64,000 nucleotides of DNA from Telmatospirillum siberiense (GTDB taxonomy: Bacteria > Pseudomonadota > Alphaproteobacteria > Rhodospirillales > Magnetospirillaceae): assembly GCF_002845745.1 (NCBI RefSeq), contig NZ_PIUM01000014.1:62001-126000 (forward strand), given 5' to 3'. Made by a program: the position numbers and the translations under genes. The notes below the pieces were generated by a model. The model was not told the origin of the DNA. It ran no database searches and was given only the letters and a program-made list of their open reading frames with translations. Below are positions 23,457 to 31,640 of the stretch, in pieces; the stretch's first letter is position 1, and every line of letters begins with the position of its first letter.

Positions 23457-24872
23457 ATGGGGTTATCTCGCGGTATTATTCATTTTCCTGTAAATAAAAG
23501 GGCGATCGGAGTTCTTTCCGGGGTGCTTTTCGGGGTGGCGTCGTTTTCCGGTCCGGCTCTTGCCGCGTCCGACGATCAGGCCGATGCGGCCAAGCCCATT
23601 GTCATGGCCCAAAACAGCGATGCGTCGGCACCGGCGCGCGCGGCGGACACGCAGGGCGGTTCGTCCTGGTCGACCAGTTTCCTGACCCAGAAATACCTGC
23701 TGAACTGGGGGCCGGGGCGCGACAACCTGGAGAAGAACGGCGTCAAGTTCGATGCGTTCTACATCATGGATGCGCTGGGTGATCCGGTCCATCCGAAGGC
23801 GGCCAAGAGCAAGTTCGATACCTGGAGCCGCGTCCGCGCCACCGTCGACATCGATTTCAGCAAGTTCACCTCGCTGGACGGCCTGACCTATCACGCCACC
23901 GGCCTGTGGCAAACCGGTCAGGATATGGGCGGCAAGATCGGCAGCATCGCCAATCCGAGCGGCCTGGTCAGCATTCACACCACCCGTCTCGATTCGATGT
24001 GGCTGCAGCAGGCGATGTTCGACGGCGTGCTCACCGTGACCGCCGGGCAGATGGCATCGCAGGACTTCTTCGGCCTCCAGGAGATGGGCAACAACTTCGT
24101 GATGGAGCCCCTGGATTACGCGTTCGGCAATTTGGGCAACGTCCGCGCTTCCGCCGATCCCCTTACCGGTCCTGGGGCGAGAATCAAGGTTGCTCCGACC
24201 GACAACATCTTCATCGCCGGCGGCTATTTCATGCCGCGCAACTACGACGATGACGGCTTCGGCTACAAAAAGCAGAGTGGGGGGCTCGACCGCACGGGAA
24301 CCTGGAATGTCGAGGTCGGCTACAATACCGATCCCAAGGCGCCGGCAACGCGGAAAAGCTATCCCGGTATCGTCAAGGTCGGGTTGATCTACAACTCCGG
24401 CAAATTCGTCGATTACCAGAAGCCGCTGGTCAGTGGCGCCTTGCAGACCTCGTCCGCTAACTACACTGCCTATCTGCTGGCCAATCAGGCGGTCTTCCGC
24501 CTCGCCCCGGGCAGCAATCGCGGTATCGATCTGACCTTCGGCGTCAACAGCGGCCCGGACAAGAAGAGCCAGGTTCCGACCGAGTTCACCTTCGGCGCCT
24601 CCTACAACGGTCCGGCGGCCAGCCGGCCGCTCGATATCCTGTCCGTCGGTCTCGTCTATTCGATGATCGGCGACAAGTACAACGATTATCTGAAGCGGAC
24701 CAACGTCGCCACGCTTTCCGACGAGAAGGCCTTTGAAATCAACTATCTGGCTCAACTGACGCCGTGGCTCTACGTGCAGCCGGTCGCCCAGTACTACTTC
24801 AACGTCGGAGGGCTCAACAACGGAAGCGACGACGCGCTCGTCGCCGGCTTCCGCTTCAAGGTCGCTTTCTGA
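23457..24872 (+). CDS. OprB-type outer-membrane porin
   Basis: 471 residues from ATG 23457, which has GGAGG five bases upstream; ATGs at 23442 and 23445 overlap that site. A signal peptide runs to about residue 36 (VLSGVLFGVASFSGPALAA). The mature part has the carbohydrate-selective OprB pattern: WSTSFLTQKYLLNWGPGRDN, then amphipathic strands, and a C-terminal YVQPVAQYYFNVGG...VAGFRFKVAF ending in Phe, as outer-membrane barrels do. In this operon it probably lets the diol or glycerol across the outer membrane, ahead of the inner-membrane facilitator at 24981. The first 60 bp are AT-rich like the gene before it. Confidence 0.85.
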   Translation: MGLSRGIIHFPVNKRAIGVLSGVLFGVASFSGPALAASDDQADAAKPIVMAQNSDASAPARAADTQGGSSWSTSFLTQKYLLNWGPGRDNLEKNGVKFDAFYIMDALGDPVHPKAAKSKFDTWSRVRATVDIDFSKFTSLDGLTYHATGLWQTGQDMGGKIGSIANPSGLVSIHTTRLDSMWLQQAMFDGVLTVTAGQMASQDFFGLQEMGNNFVMEPLDYAFGNLGNVRASADPLTGPGARIKVAPTDNIFIAGGYFMPRNYDDDGFGYKKQSGGLDRTGTWNVEVGYNTDPKAPATRKSYPGIVKVGLIYNSGKFVDYQKPLVSGALQTSSANYTAYLLANQAVFRLAPGSNRGIDLTFGVNSGPDKKSQVPTEFTFGASYNGPAASRPLDILSVGLVYSMIGDKYNDYLKRTNVATLSDEKAFEINYLAQLTPWLYVQPVAQYYFNVGGLNNGSDDALVAGFRFKVAF

Positions 24873-24980
24873 AACTTACCAAGGCCCTAAGGAATGCTCC
24901 GCGGGCCGCGTTTTCCATGTCACCGGATGAGGCGGCCCGACAGCGAAGCTTCCGAATATGTGTAGAGAGGGGACTGGACT

Positions 24981-25709
24981 ATGAATGCGCAGATCTTTGG
25001 TGAATTTTTCGGAACCATGGTGCTGATCGGCCTCGGCGATTCGACGGTGGCCAACGTTCTTCTCGCCAAATCGAAAGCCGAAAACAGCGGCTGGATCGTC
25101 ATTACCACAGGATGGGGAATGGCCGTGCTTTTCGGCGTCCTCACCAGCCTGGCCGTCGGCGGTGTCGCCCACCTCAATCCGGCGGTGACCCTGGCCCTGG
25201 CGATCGGCAGCGGCGACTATTCCAACGTCGTGCCCTTCATCGCCGCGCAAATGGTCGGCGCCTTCTGCGGCGCCGTCCTGGTCTGGCTGATCTTTCTGTC
25301 ACACTGGGGTGAAACGGCGGATCAGGGGCTGAAACTGGCCGTCTTCTGCACCGGGCCGGCGATCCGCAACATTCCGCGCAATGCCCTGACCGAGGTGATC
25401 GGCACGATGTTCCTGATCATCGCCGGCTTCGCCATCGGATCCAAGGGCGTGGCGGCCAGCGGTCTGCCGGCGGGCTTCGGTCCCTATCTGTGGGGCATGC
25501 TGGTCTGGGCGCTCGGCCTGGCGCTTGGCGGGCCGACGGGTTATGCGATCAACCCCGCCCGAGACCTTGGGCCGCGCATCGCCCATCAACTTCTTCCTAT
25601 CGCGGGCAAGGGCGATTCCGACTGGGGCTATGCCGCAGTACCGGTGGTGGCGCCGCTGATCGGCGGCGTCCTGGGCGCCATCGTCTGCAAAGCGACGGGA
25701 ATTTTTTAA
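24981..25709 (+). CDS. pduF: glycerol/1,2-propanediol facilitator (MIP family, PduF/GlpF)
   Basis: 242 residues, six membrane helices. Both NPA half-helices are present: HLNPAVTLALAIG (about residue 65) and AINPARDLGPRIA (about 190). The Asp after the second NPAR and the GLALGGPTGYAINPARD context are typical of aquaglyceroporins rather than water-specific aquaporins. It allows passive entry of glycerol or propanediol through the inner membrane. It sits between the OprB porin and the alcohol dehydrogenase, so the operon carries uptake through both membranes. AGAGAGGGG lies upstream of the ATG. Confidence 0.94.
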   Translation: MNAQIFGEFFGTMVLIGLGDSTVANVLLAKSKAENSGWIVITTGWGMAVLFGVLTSLAVGGVAHLNPAVTLALAIGSGDYSNVVPFIAAQMVGAFCGAVLVWLIFLSHWGETADQGLKLAVFCTGPAIRNIPRNALTEVIGTMFLIIAGFAIGSKGVAASGLPAGFGPYLWGMLVWALGLALGGPTGYAINPARDLGPRIAHQLLPIAGKGDSDWGYAAVPVVAPLIGGVLGAIVCKATGIF

Positions 25710-25716
25710 GCGAGGG

Positions 25717-25746
25717 TTGCGGCGTCCCCGCGAAGGGACGCCGCAA
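25717..25746 (+). other. intercistronic hairpin after the facilitator gene
   Basis: Perfect 12-bp arms TTGCGGCGTCCC (25717-25728) and GGGACGCCGCAA (25735-25746) with the loop CGCGAA begin seven bases after the stop at 25709. There is no T tract and the operon direction continues, so it may be a weak terminator, an attenuator or an mRNA 3' protector. Confidence 0.6.
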
Positions 25747-25809
25747 TTCCTGGGAGAGCGTTTGACCCGTCCCAATCGAATACCGGATCAAGCCTGAAGG
25801 ACAAGGATC

Positions 25810-26958
25810 ATGACATTTCGCCTTTGCTTTCCGAAAATCAATCTGAGCGGCGCCGGCTGTCTTGCCGAGGTGCCGGCGGAACTGGTCTCGCGCGGCTACA
25901 AAAGGCCTTTGGTGGTGACCGATGCCGTCCTCGTCAAGGCCGGGCTGGTCCAACCGCTTCTTGAAGGAATGGCCGCCCGGGGGTTGCATCCGACGCTGTT
26001 CGATGGCGTCGAGCCCAATCCGACGGTCGGCATCGTCGATCAGGCCTTCGAGGCCTTCGGGGACGGCGATTGCGACGCGATCGTCGGCGTCGGTGGCGGC
26101 AGTCCGATCGATACCGCCAAGGCGGTGCGGATCCTGTCGGCCAATCCGAAACCGATCACGCTCTACAACGGGGTCGGCAAGGTCAGCCGCGAGGGCGCCT
26201 TTCTGATCGCCGTCAACACCACTGCGGGAACCGCCGCCGAAGTCACCTCGAACGCGGTGATCACCGATACCGACAACATGGTGAAGATGGTGATCATCGA
26301 CGCCAACATCATTCCCGATATCTCGGTCAACGATCCGGAGATGATGCTCAAGCTGCCCGCGCCGACCACAGCGGCGACGGGCATGGACGCGCTTACCCAT
26401 GCCGTCGAGGCCTATGTCTCGAAAGGCGCCCATGTCCTGACCGACCATTCGGCGCTTGAGGCGATTCGTTTGATCTCGACCTATCTGCCGCGCGCCGTCG
26501 CCGACGGCAGCGATCTCGAAGCCCGCGAAATGATGGCCTATGGACAGTTCATCGCGGGGCTGGCCTTCAACAGCGCCGGACTGGGAATGGTGCATGCGAT
26601 GGCGCATCAACCGGGCGCCGTCAAAAATCTGCCGCATGGCGTCTGCAACGCCATCCTGATGCCGCTGGTGGAAAGCTTCAATCGTCCTCATGCGGTCAAG
26701 CGTTTCGCCAGGATCGCCCGGGCGATGGGGGTCGAAACCACGGGGATGAGCGACGAACAGGCTTCGGTCGCGGCGATCGACGCGATCCGCGCCCTGTCGG
26801 TGACGGTGGGAATTCCCAAGGGATTCAGCGAGCTGGGCGTGACCAGGGACGATCTGCCGCTTTTCGTCAAGAAAGCGCAGCAGGATCCGTGCGCTCCCGG
26901 CAATCCAGTGGCGATGACCGACCGGCAGGTGATGGATCTGTTTCTGGAAGCGCTCTGA
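25810..26958 (+). CDS. pduQ: iron-containing alcohol dehydrogenase (DhaT/PduQ role)
   Basis: 382 residues, group III Fe-dependent ADH. The NAD site is VGVGGGSPIDTAKAV near residue 97. Metal ligands lie in GMDALTHAVEAY (Asp about 193, His about 197), HAMAHQPGA (about 262) and LPHGVCNAILMP (about 275). It reduces the aldehyde to the alcohol and regenerates NAD+ for PduP. Length and N-terminus are closer to 1,3-propanediol dehydrogenase DhaT (about 387 residues) than to PduQ, which would fit glycerol as a substrate, but this is a family impression. No encapsulation peptide is evident. An ACAAGGATC ribosome binding site precedes the ATG. Confidence 0.92.
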   Translation: MTFRLCFPKINLSGAGCLAEVPAELVSRGYKRPLVVTDAVLVKAGLVQPLLEGMAARGLHPTLFDGVEPNPTVGIVDQAFEAFGDGDCDAIVGVGGGSPIDTAKAVRILSANPKPITLYNGVGKVSREGAFLIAVNTTAGTAAEVTSNAVITDTDNMVKMVIIDANIIPDISVNDPEMMLKLPAPTTAATGMDALTHAVEAYVSKGAHVLTDHSALEAIRLISTYLPRAVADGSDLEAREMMAYGQFIAGLAFNSAGLGMVHAMAHQPGAVKNLPHGVCNAILMPLVESFNRPHAVKRFARIARAMGVETTGMSDEQASVAAIDAIRALSVTVGIPKGFSELGVTRDDLPLFVKKAQQDPCAPGNPVAMTDRQVMDLFLEAL

Positions 26959-26983
26959 CGGATAACGGGGATAAGGAGAGGTC

Positions 26984-27298
26984 ATGGGGCATCTTAGTCT
27001 TGGCTTGATCGAGACGATCGGCTTGGTCGCCGCCATCGAAGCGGCGGATGCGGCGGTCAAGTCCGCCAATGTCACGCTGGTCGGTTACGAACTGACCAAG
27101 GGCGGTGGCATGACGGTCGTCAAGATCCAGGGCGACGTGGGGGCCGTCAGTGCCGCGGTCGCCGCCGCGGCGACTGCTGCCGGCAAGGTCAATCGCGTGG
27201 TTTCGACCAAGGTCATCGCCCGGCCGGCGGCGGGGATCGAAGGCATGGTGGTCAACAAGGATACGGTCGGCGCGGTGCGCAAGACGGCCGAGTCCTAA
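26984..27298 (+). CDS. BMC-H shell protein with variant pore loop
   Basis: A 104-residue BMC domain: LGLIETIGLVAAIEAADAAV, KSANVTLVGYELTKGGGMTV, GDVGAVSAAVAAA, TKVIARPAAGIEGMVV, then about ten extra residues (NKDTVGAVRKTAES). The pore loop that reads EKIGSG in the PduA-like proteins is ELTKGGG here, which would change pore size and charge. AAGGAGAGG precedes the ATG. It is related to the tailed shell protein at 16668, which has ELARGG at the same place, so the operon has two pairs of hexamers. Confidence 0.93.
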   Translation: MGHLSLGLIETIGLVAAIEAADAAVKSANVTLVGYELTKGGGMTVVKIQGDVGAVSAAVAAAATAAGKVNRVVSTKVIARPAAGIEGMVVNKDTVGAVRKTAES

Positions 27299-27384
27299 AG
27301 GACGGCATTTCATTGATCCGGCCGTCGGCGGGATCTCAGGTGTTTCACAAGCCAGGCGGGAAAGCCTGAATGAGGAGAGCGGTA

Positions 27385-27663
27385 ATGAGCAGTGAAGCTT
27401 TGGGAATGGTGGAGACCAAGGGACTCGTCGGCTCGATCGAGGCGGCGGATGCGATGACCAAGTCGGCGAACGTGACCTTGATCGGCTACGAAAAAATCGG
27501 CTCCGGCCTGGTCACGACGATGGTTCGCGGCGATGTCGGCGCCGTCAAGGCCGCCGTCGACGCCGGGGCCGCCGCCGCGGAAAAGGTCGGTGCGGTGGTG
27601 TCCAGTCATATCATTCCGCGTCCCCACGCGGATGTGGAAAAGATCCTGCCGCATCTGGACTAG
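27385..27663 (+). CDS. pduJ: BMC-H shell hexamer, PduJ/PduA type (second copy)
   Basis: A 92-residue BMC domain nearly identical in pattern to the first gene of the operon: [59 protein letters not shown] 27385 has GAGGAGAG upstream. It lies just before pduL, much as pduJ lies before pduK and pduL in enteric operons, which is the reason for the symbol. It probably forms most of the shell facets together with the copy at 10196. Confidence 0.93.
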   Translation: MSSEALGMVETKGLVGSIEAADAMTKSANVTLIGYEKIGSGLVTTMVRGDVGAVKAAVDAGAAAAEKVGAVVSSHIIPRPHADVEKILPHLD

Positions 27664-27749
27664 GGATCTTTATCCGATGACGAGCGAGGACGAATCCCGG
27701 GACCTGTCGGCGGCTCCCGGGAGAGGTGTTGAGATGAAGGCGGCGACCA

Positions 27750-28442
27750 ATGGAAGTTACGCAAGAAATAATTGAACGGATCGTTCGTGACGTTCTGGCC
27801 CAAGGATTTGGCCGGAAATCCTGTCAGGCCGGATTGCCGCCACCATCCGTTTCGCCGTCCCCGCGCGATCCTTTTCAGACGTCGGTCGGCGTTTCCAACC
27901 GTCATGTCCATCTGTCGCGGGCGGATATGGACAGCTTGTTCGGGCCGGGGTCCGAGCTGCACCGGAAGAAGGCCATGAAGCAGCCCGGACAGTTCGCCGC
28001 CGAGGAAACGGTGACGATCCGGGGGCCGAAAGGCGAATTGCGCAAGGTCCGGGTGCTGGGGCCGTTGCGTCGCGACACGCAGGTCGAGGTCTCGGTGGCC
28101 GACGGTTACACCCTGGGCATCGCGCCGCCGTTGCGGATGTCCGGACAACTCGACGGGTCGCCGGGCATCGAGATCGTCGGGCCGCATGGCAGCGTGCAGC
28201 GGGGCTATGGGACGATCGTCGCCCTGCGCCACATCCATATGCTGCCGGAAACCGCCGCGCAACTCGGCCTCAGGAATGGCGAGGCGGTCGACGTCGAGAT
28301 CGGTGGCGCCCGTGGCGGCGTCATGGGTGGCGTGGTGGTCCGGGTGGCGGATGCGTCCGCTTACGAGATGCATGTCGATGTGGAGGAGGCCAACGCGTTC
28401 GGTCTGAAGAACGACGACCTGGTCCGCATCCGCAAACGCTGA
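27750..28442 (+). CDS. pduL: phosphotransacylase PduL
   Basis: 230 residues. It converts acyl-CoA plus phosphate to acyl-phosphate and CoA inside the compartment, recycling CoA. The N-terminal helix EVTQEIIERIVRDVLAQGF is an encapsulation peptide, followed by a Pro/Ser linker. The two PduL beta-barrel domains carry the zinc-binding histidines: VGVSNRHVHLS near residue 47 and LRHIHMLPE near 155. The typical YTLGIAPPLRMSGQLDGSPG stretch is present. No PduW-type kinase gene is in the locus, so acyl-phosphate must be used by a kinase encoded elsewhere. Confidence 0.95.
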   Translation: MEVTQEIIERIVRDVLAQGFGRKSCQAGLPPPSVSPSPRDPFQTSVGVSNRHVHLSRADMDSLFGPGSELHRKKAMKQPGQFAAEETVTIRGPKGELRKVRVLGPLRRDTQVEVSVADGYTLGIAPPLRMSGQLDGSPGIEIVGPHGSVQRGYGTIVALRHIHMLPETAAQLGLRNGEAVDVEIGGARGGVMGGVVVRVADASAYEMHVDVEEANAFGLKNDDLVRIRKR

Positions 28443-28540
28443 GTTGGAAATCCGAGGGCGCGCGAAGGTCTCGGAAGGCTTTCGCGGCCGGCATGGCAAG
28501 AGTTCAAGGGGCCTCGAAACCCCGAGGGAGGATAAACGTG

Positions 28541-29962
28541 ATGGATGACGGATTGATCGCCGAGGTGGTGGCCCAGGTGCTGAAGGATTTCGCCAGCGGC
28601 GCGGGCGTGCCCGCGGCCTGCTCGACCGGGGCGGCGCCGGCCGCGGGCGAGGGGATCTTCGATAACATGGACGACGCCGTCGAGGCGGCCGTTGTCGCGC
28701 AACGGGACTATCTGCTGTGCACGATGGCCGATCGCCGGCGTTTCGTCGAAGGCATCCGCGAGGTGATCCTGCAGCAGGACAATCTGGAGCGGATTTCCCG
28801 GCTGTCGGTCGACGAGACCGGTATGGGCTTTTATGAACACAAGCTGATCAAGAACCGCCTTGCCGCCGAGAAAACGCCCGGGACCGAGGATCTGGTCACC
28901 GAGGCGCTGAGTGGCGACGCCGGGTTGACGCTGGTCGAATTTTCCCCCTTCGGGGTCATTGGCGCCATCACGCCGACGACCAATCCGACGGAAACCATCA
29001 TCTGCAATTCCATCGGCATGCTGGCCGCCGGCAACAGCGTGGTGTTCAGTCCCCATCCCCGCGCCACCGAGGTGTCGCTGCTGACCGTGCGGCTGATCAA
29101 CCGCAAGCTGGCTTGCCTGGGGGCTCCGGCAAATCTGGTGGTCACGGTGAGCAAGCCTTCGATCGACAACACCAATGTCCTGATGGCGCATCCGAAGATC
29201 CGCATGCTGGTCGCCACCGGTGGTCCCGCCATCGTCAAGGCGGTGATGTCGACCGGCAAGAAGGCCATCGGCGCCGGCGCCGGCAATCCGCCGGTCGTCG
29301 TCGACGAGACGGCGGATATCGGAAAGGCCGCCTGCGACATCGTCAACGGTTGCAGTTTCGACAACAATCTTCCCTGCATCGCCGAAAAGGAGATCGTCGC
29401 GGTGGCGGGGATCGCCGATCGGCTGATTGCCGAGATGAAGAAGAACGGCGCCTATGAACTGACCGATCAGGCGGTGATTCGCAAACTGGAAAAGCTGGTT
29501 CTCACCGACAAGGGCGGACCGCAGACGTCGTGCGTCGGCAAAAGCGCCAAATGGCTGTTGGGCCAGATCGGCATCACCGCCCCCGATTGCGCCAAGGTGA
29601 TCCTGATGGAACTGCCGAAGGAACATCCCTTCGTGCAGGAGGAACTGATGATGCCGATCCTGCCGCTGGTCAGGGTGGCCGACGTCGACGAGGCGATCGC
29701 CGTGGCCATCGAGGTCGAACACGGCAACCGTCACACGGCGATCATGCATTCGACCAATGTCTGCAAACTGACCAAGATGGCCAAGCTGATCCAGACGACG
29801 ATCTTCGTCAAAAACGGACCGTCCTATGCCGGCATCGGCGCCGGCGGGGAAGGCTATGCCACCTTCACCATCGCCGGTCCCACCGGCGAGGGGCTGACTT
29901 CGGCCAGGACGTTCGCCCGCCGAAGAAAATGCGTGATGGTCGAAGCGCTCGATGTCCGCTGA
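28541..29962 (+). CDS. pduP: CoA-acylating aldehyde dehydrogenase PduP (copy 2)
   Basis: 473 residues, paralogue of the enzyme at 21342. The N-terminal helix DDGLIAEVVAQVLKDFASG is an encapsulation peptide, with an Ala/Gly linker after it. It has GVIGAITPTTNPTETIICNS, GKKAIGAGAGNPPVVVDETA and the catalytic segment FDNNLPCIAEKE (Cys about 278), the canonical PduP form. ATG 28541 follows GAGGGAGG at a good distance; an in-frame start at 28493 is less likely. Unlike copy 1 its base composition is uniform and GC-rich. Two PduP copies may differ in aldehyde preference or be left from a gene duplication. Confidence 0.94.
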   Translation: MDDGLIAEVVAQVLKDFASGAGVPAACSTGAAPAAGEGIFDNMDDAVEAAVVAQRDYLLCTMADRRRFVEGIREVILQQDNLERISRLSVDETGMGFYEHKLIKNRLAAEKTPGTEDLVTEALSGDAGLTLVEFSPFGVIGAITPTTNPTETIICNSIGMLAAGNSVVFSPHPRATEVSLLTVRLINRKLACLGAPANLVVTVSKPSIDNTNVLMAHPKIRMLVATGGPAIVKAVMSTGKKAIGAGAGNPPVVVDETADIGKAACDIVNGCSFDNNLPCIAEKEIVAVAGIADRLIAEMKKNGAYELTDQAVIRKLEKLVLTDKGGPQTSCVGKSAKWLLGQIGITAPDCAKVILMELPKEHPFVQEELMMPILPLVRVADVDEAIAVAIEVEHGNRHTAIMHSTNVCKLTKMAKLIQTTIFVKNGPSYAGIGAGGEGYATFTIAGPTGEGLTSARTFARRRKCVMVEALDVR

Positions 29963-30092
29963 CCGGAAATGACGGTTGCGGGCGGATAAGAAAAATCACC
30001 CCCCTTCACTCAAGGGGCCACGGCATTCACGCATCTTTGTTTTTCGGTGGAGAAAAGTGTGTCATTCGCGAGCCAAAGACGAAGCAATCCTT

Positions 30093-30183
30093 CAGTGGCA
30101 CCGGCGTCCCTGCCGGTGATCCGCCGACAGGCGGACCTTTTCCGGCTCCTGCCGGAACACCGGCAGGGACGCCGGTGCCACTG
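30093..30183. repeat. 26-bp inverted repeat with two inner hairpins (cloverleaf-like element)
   Basis: Perfect 26-bp arms (30093-30118 and 30158-30183; each contains GGCACCGGCGTCCC or its complement) enclose two further hairpins: TCCGCC/GGCGGA (30120-30134) and TTCCGGC/GCCGGAA (about 30140-30157). The whole 91-bp unit could fold as a three-way junction. It lies in the 258-bp gap between pduP copy 2 and pduS. It resembles a REP/BIME-type palindromic repeat or a small non-autonomous mobile element more than a terminator. Confidence 0.75.
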
Positions 30184-30220
30184 TTTCATCTAGAGGGGAC
30201 GGGGACAGCGAGGCCAAGTC

Positions 30221-31558
30221 ATGGATAAACAGGCGTTTCTGGCGGCGGTTAAGGCCGCCGGCATCGTTGGCGAGGGGGGCGCGGGGTTTCCCGCCCATGT
30301 CAAATATGCCGCCGAGGCCGAAACGGTCATTGCCAACGGTTGCGAGTGCGAGCCGTTGCTGCACACCGATCAGCACCATATGCTGCATCACGCCGAGCGG
30401 ATCGTGCGGGCCCTGGACTGGCTGAAGGAGGCGGCCGGGGCCAAACGGGGCGTCATCGCCCTGAAGCGGAAATATGTCGAGGCGACCGGGATCCTGACGG
30501 CGGCCATCGGCTCGCGCCCTCTGGAAGTGGCCCTGCTGGACAATTTCTATCCGGCCGGCGACGAGCAGGTTCTGGTGCGCGAGGTGACGGGACGCTCGGT
30601 CCCGCCCTTGGGATTGCCGCTGCAGGTGGGGGCCGTCGTCGCCAATGTCGGAACCCTGGTTTCCGTCTCCCATGCGATGGATGGTCAGCCGCTGATGGAC
30701 AAGATCCTGACCGTGACCGGCGAGGTGGGCAATCCCGGTATCGTCCGCGCGCCGATCGGCACGCCGCTTGCCGCCTGTCTGGCGGCGGCGGGAGGGGCGC
30801 GGATCGCCGATCCGATTTATGTGATCGGCGGACCGATGATGGGCCGCGTGGTCGATGATGCGGCGGCTTTCGAGCGGGAAGTCGTCACCAAGACCTCGGG
30901 CGGATTGATCGTCCTGCCGCGCGGCCATTATCTGCATGTCAACGCGACGCAATCGTCCGATCATTTGCGCATTCGCGCCGCCGCCGCCTGCATCCAATGC
31001 CGGATGTGCAGTGATCTCTGTCCCCGCCAGTTGCTCGGTCATCCGTTCGACACCCATCGGGTCATGCGGGCGTTCGGCACCGGCGCCGAATTGTCGTCCG
31101 AGACCGGTAAACTCGCCCTGATGTGCTGCGATTGCGGCGTCTGCGAACATTATTCCTGTCCGATGGGACTTTCGCCCCGGCGGATCAATCAGGCGGTCAA
31201 GACCGCGCTCAGGGCCAAAAAGATCTCCTATGACGGCAGTCGCGAGATCGACGAGGCGCGGACCGATTGGCGGACCTACCGGCGGGTTCCGGTGCCGCGT
31301 CTGGCGTCGAGGATCGGGATCGCCTCCTATGTCGATCTGGCCATGGCCGATCTGGGAGAAATCACCCCGTCCGAGGTCCGCATTCCGCTGCGCCAACATA
31401 TCGGGGCGCCGGCCAAACCGGTGGTCGGCCCCGGCGAGACCGTTCATCGCGGCGATCTGCTGGGCGAAATTCCCCCCGATGCGCTCGGTGCCCGCGTGCA
31501 CGCGACCATCGACGGTACGGTCAGGAGCGTCGGCGAGGCGGTCATCATCGCCCGATGA
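30221..31558 (+). CDS. pduS: cobalamin reductase PduS (RnfC-like Fe-S flavoprotein)
   Basis: 445 residues. It supplies electrons to reduce cob(III/II)alamin for PduO. The N-terminal RnfC-like part has GIVGEGGAGFPAHVKY (NADH/FMN-binding loop) and ANGCECEPLLHTDQHHM. Two 4Fe-4S motifs follow: CIQCRMCSDLCPRQ (about 258) and CCDCGVCEHYSCPM (about 303). The C-terminus has a lipoyl-like hairpin (PAKPVVGPGETVHRGDLLGE). The length matches PduS (about 450). GGGGAC(G) precedes the ATG. It is followed by pduT, its proposed shell partner. Confidence 0.95.
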   Translation: MDKQAFLAAVKAAGIVGEGGAGFPAHVKYAAEAETVIANGCECEPLLHTDQHHMLHHAERIVRALDWLKEAAGAKRGVIALKRKYVEATGILTAAIGSRPLEVALLDNFYPAGDEQVLVREVTGRSVPPLGLPLQVGAVVANVGTLVSVSHAMDGQPLMDKILTVTGEVGNPGIVRAPIGTPLAACLAAAGGARIADPIYVIGGPMMGRVVDDAAAFEREVVTKTSGGLIVLPRGHYLHVNATQSSDHLRIRAAAACIQCRMCSDLCPRQLLGHPFDTHRVMRAFGTGAELSSETGKLALMCCDCGVCEHYSCPMGLSPRRINQAVKTALRAKKISYDGSREIDEARTDWRTYRRVPVPRLASRIGIASYVDLAMADLGEITPSEVRIPLRQHIGAPAKPVVGPGETVHRGDLLGEIPPDALGARVHATIDGTVRSVGEAVIIAR

Positions 31559-31640
31559 TCGGGCTGCCGGTGTTCGCCGATTGAAGATGGACGATCGGGC
31601 GGCGTCATCGCCGTCCTGCCAGAGTTAAGGAGTGGTTCCC

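Noticed and set aside
30170-30190. GCCACTG, a motif of cobalamin riboswitches, before pduS
   Set aside because: It is simply the end of the 26-bp inverted-repeat arm; the other conserved riboswitch parts are missing. No B12 riboswitch was seen before 10196 either.
29963-30220. End of the first BMC transcript and a new promoter before pduS
   Set aside because: No -24/-12 or clear -35/-10 element could be supported in the gap; only the palindromic element is certain.
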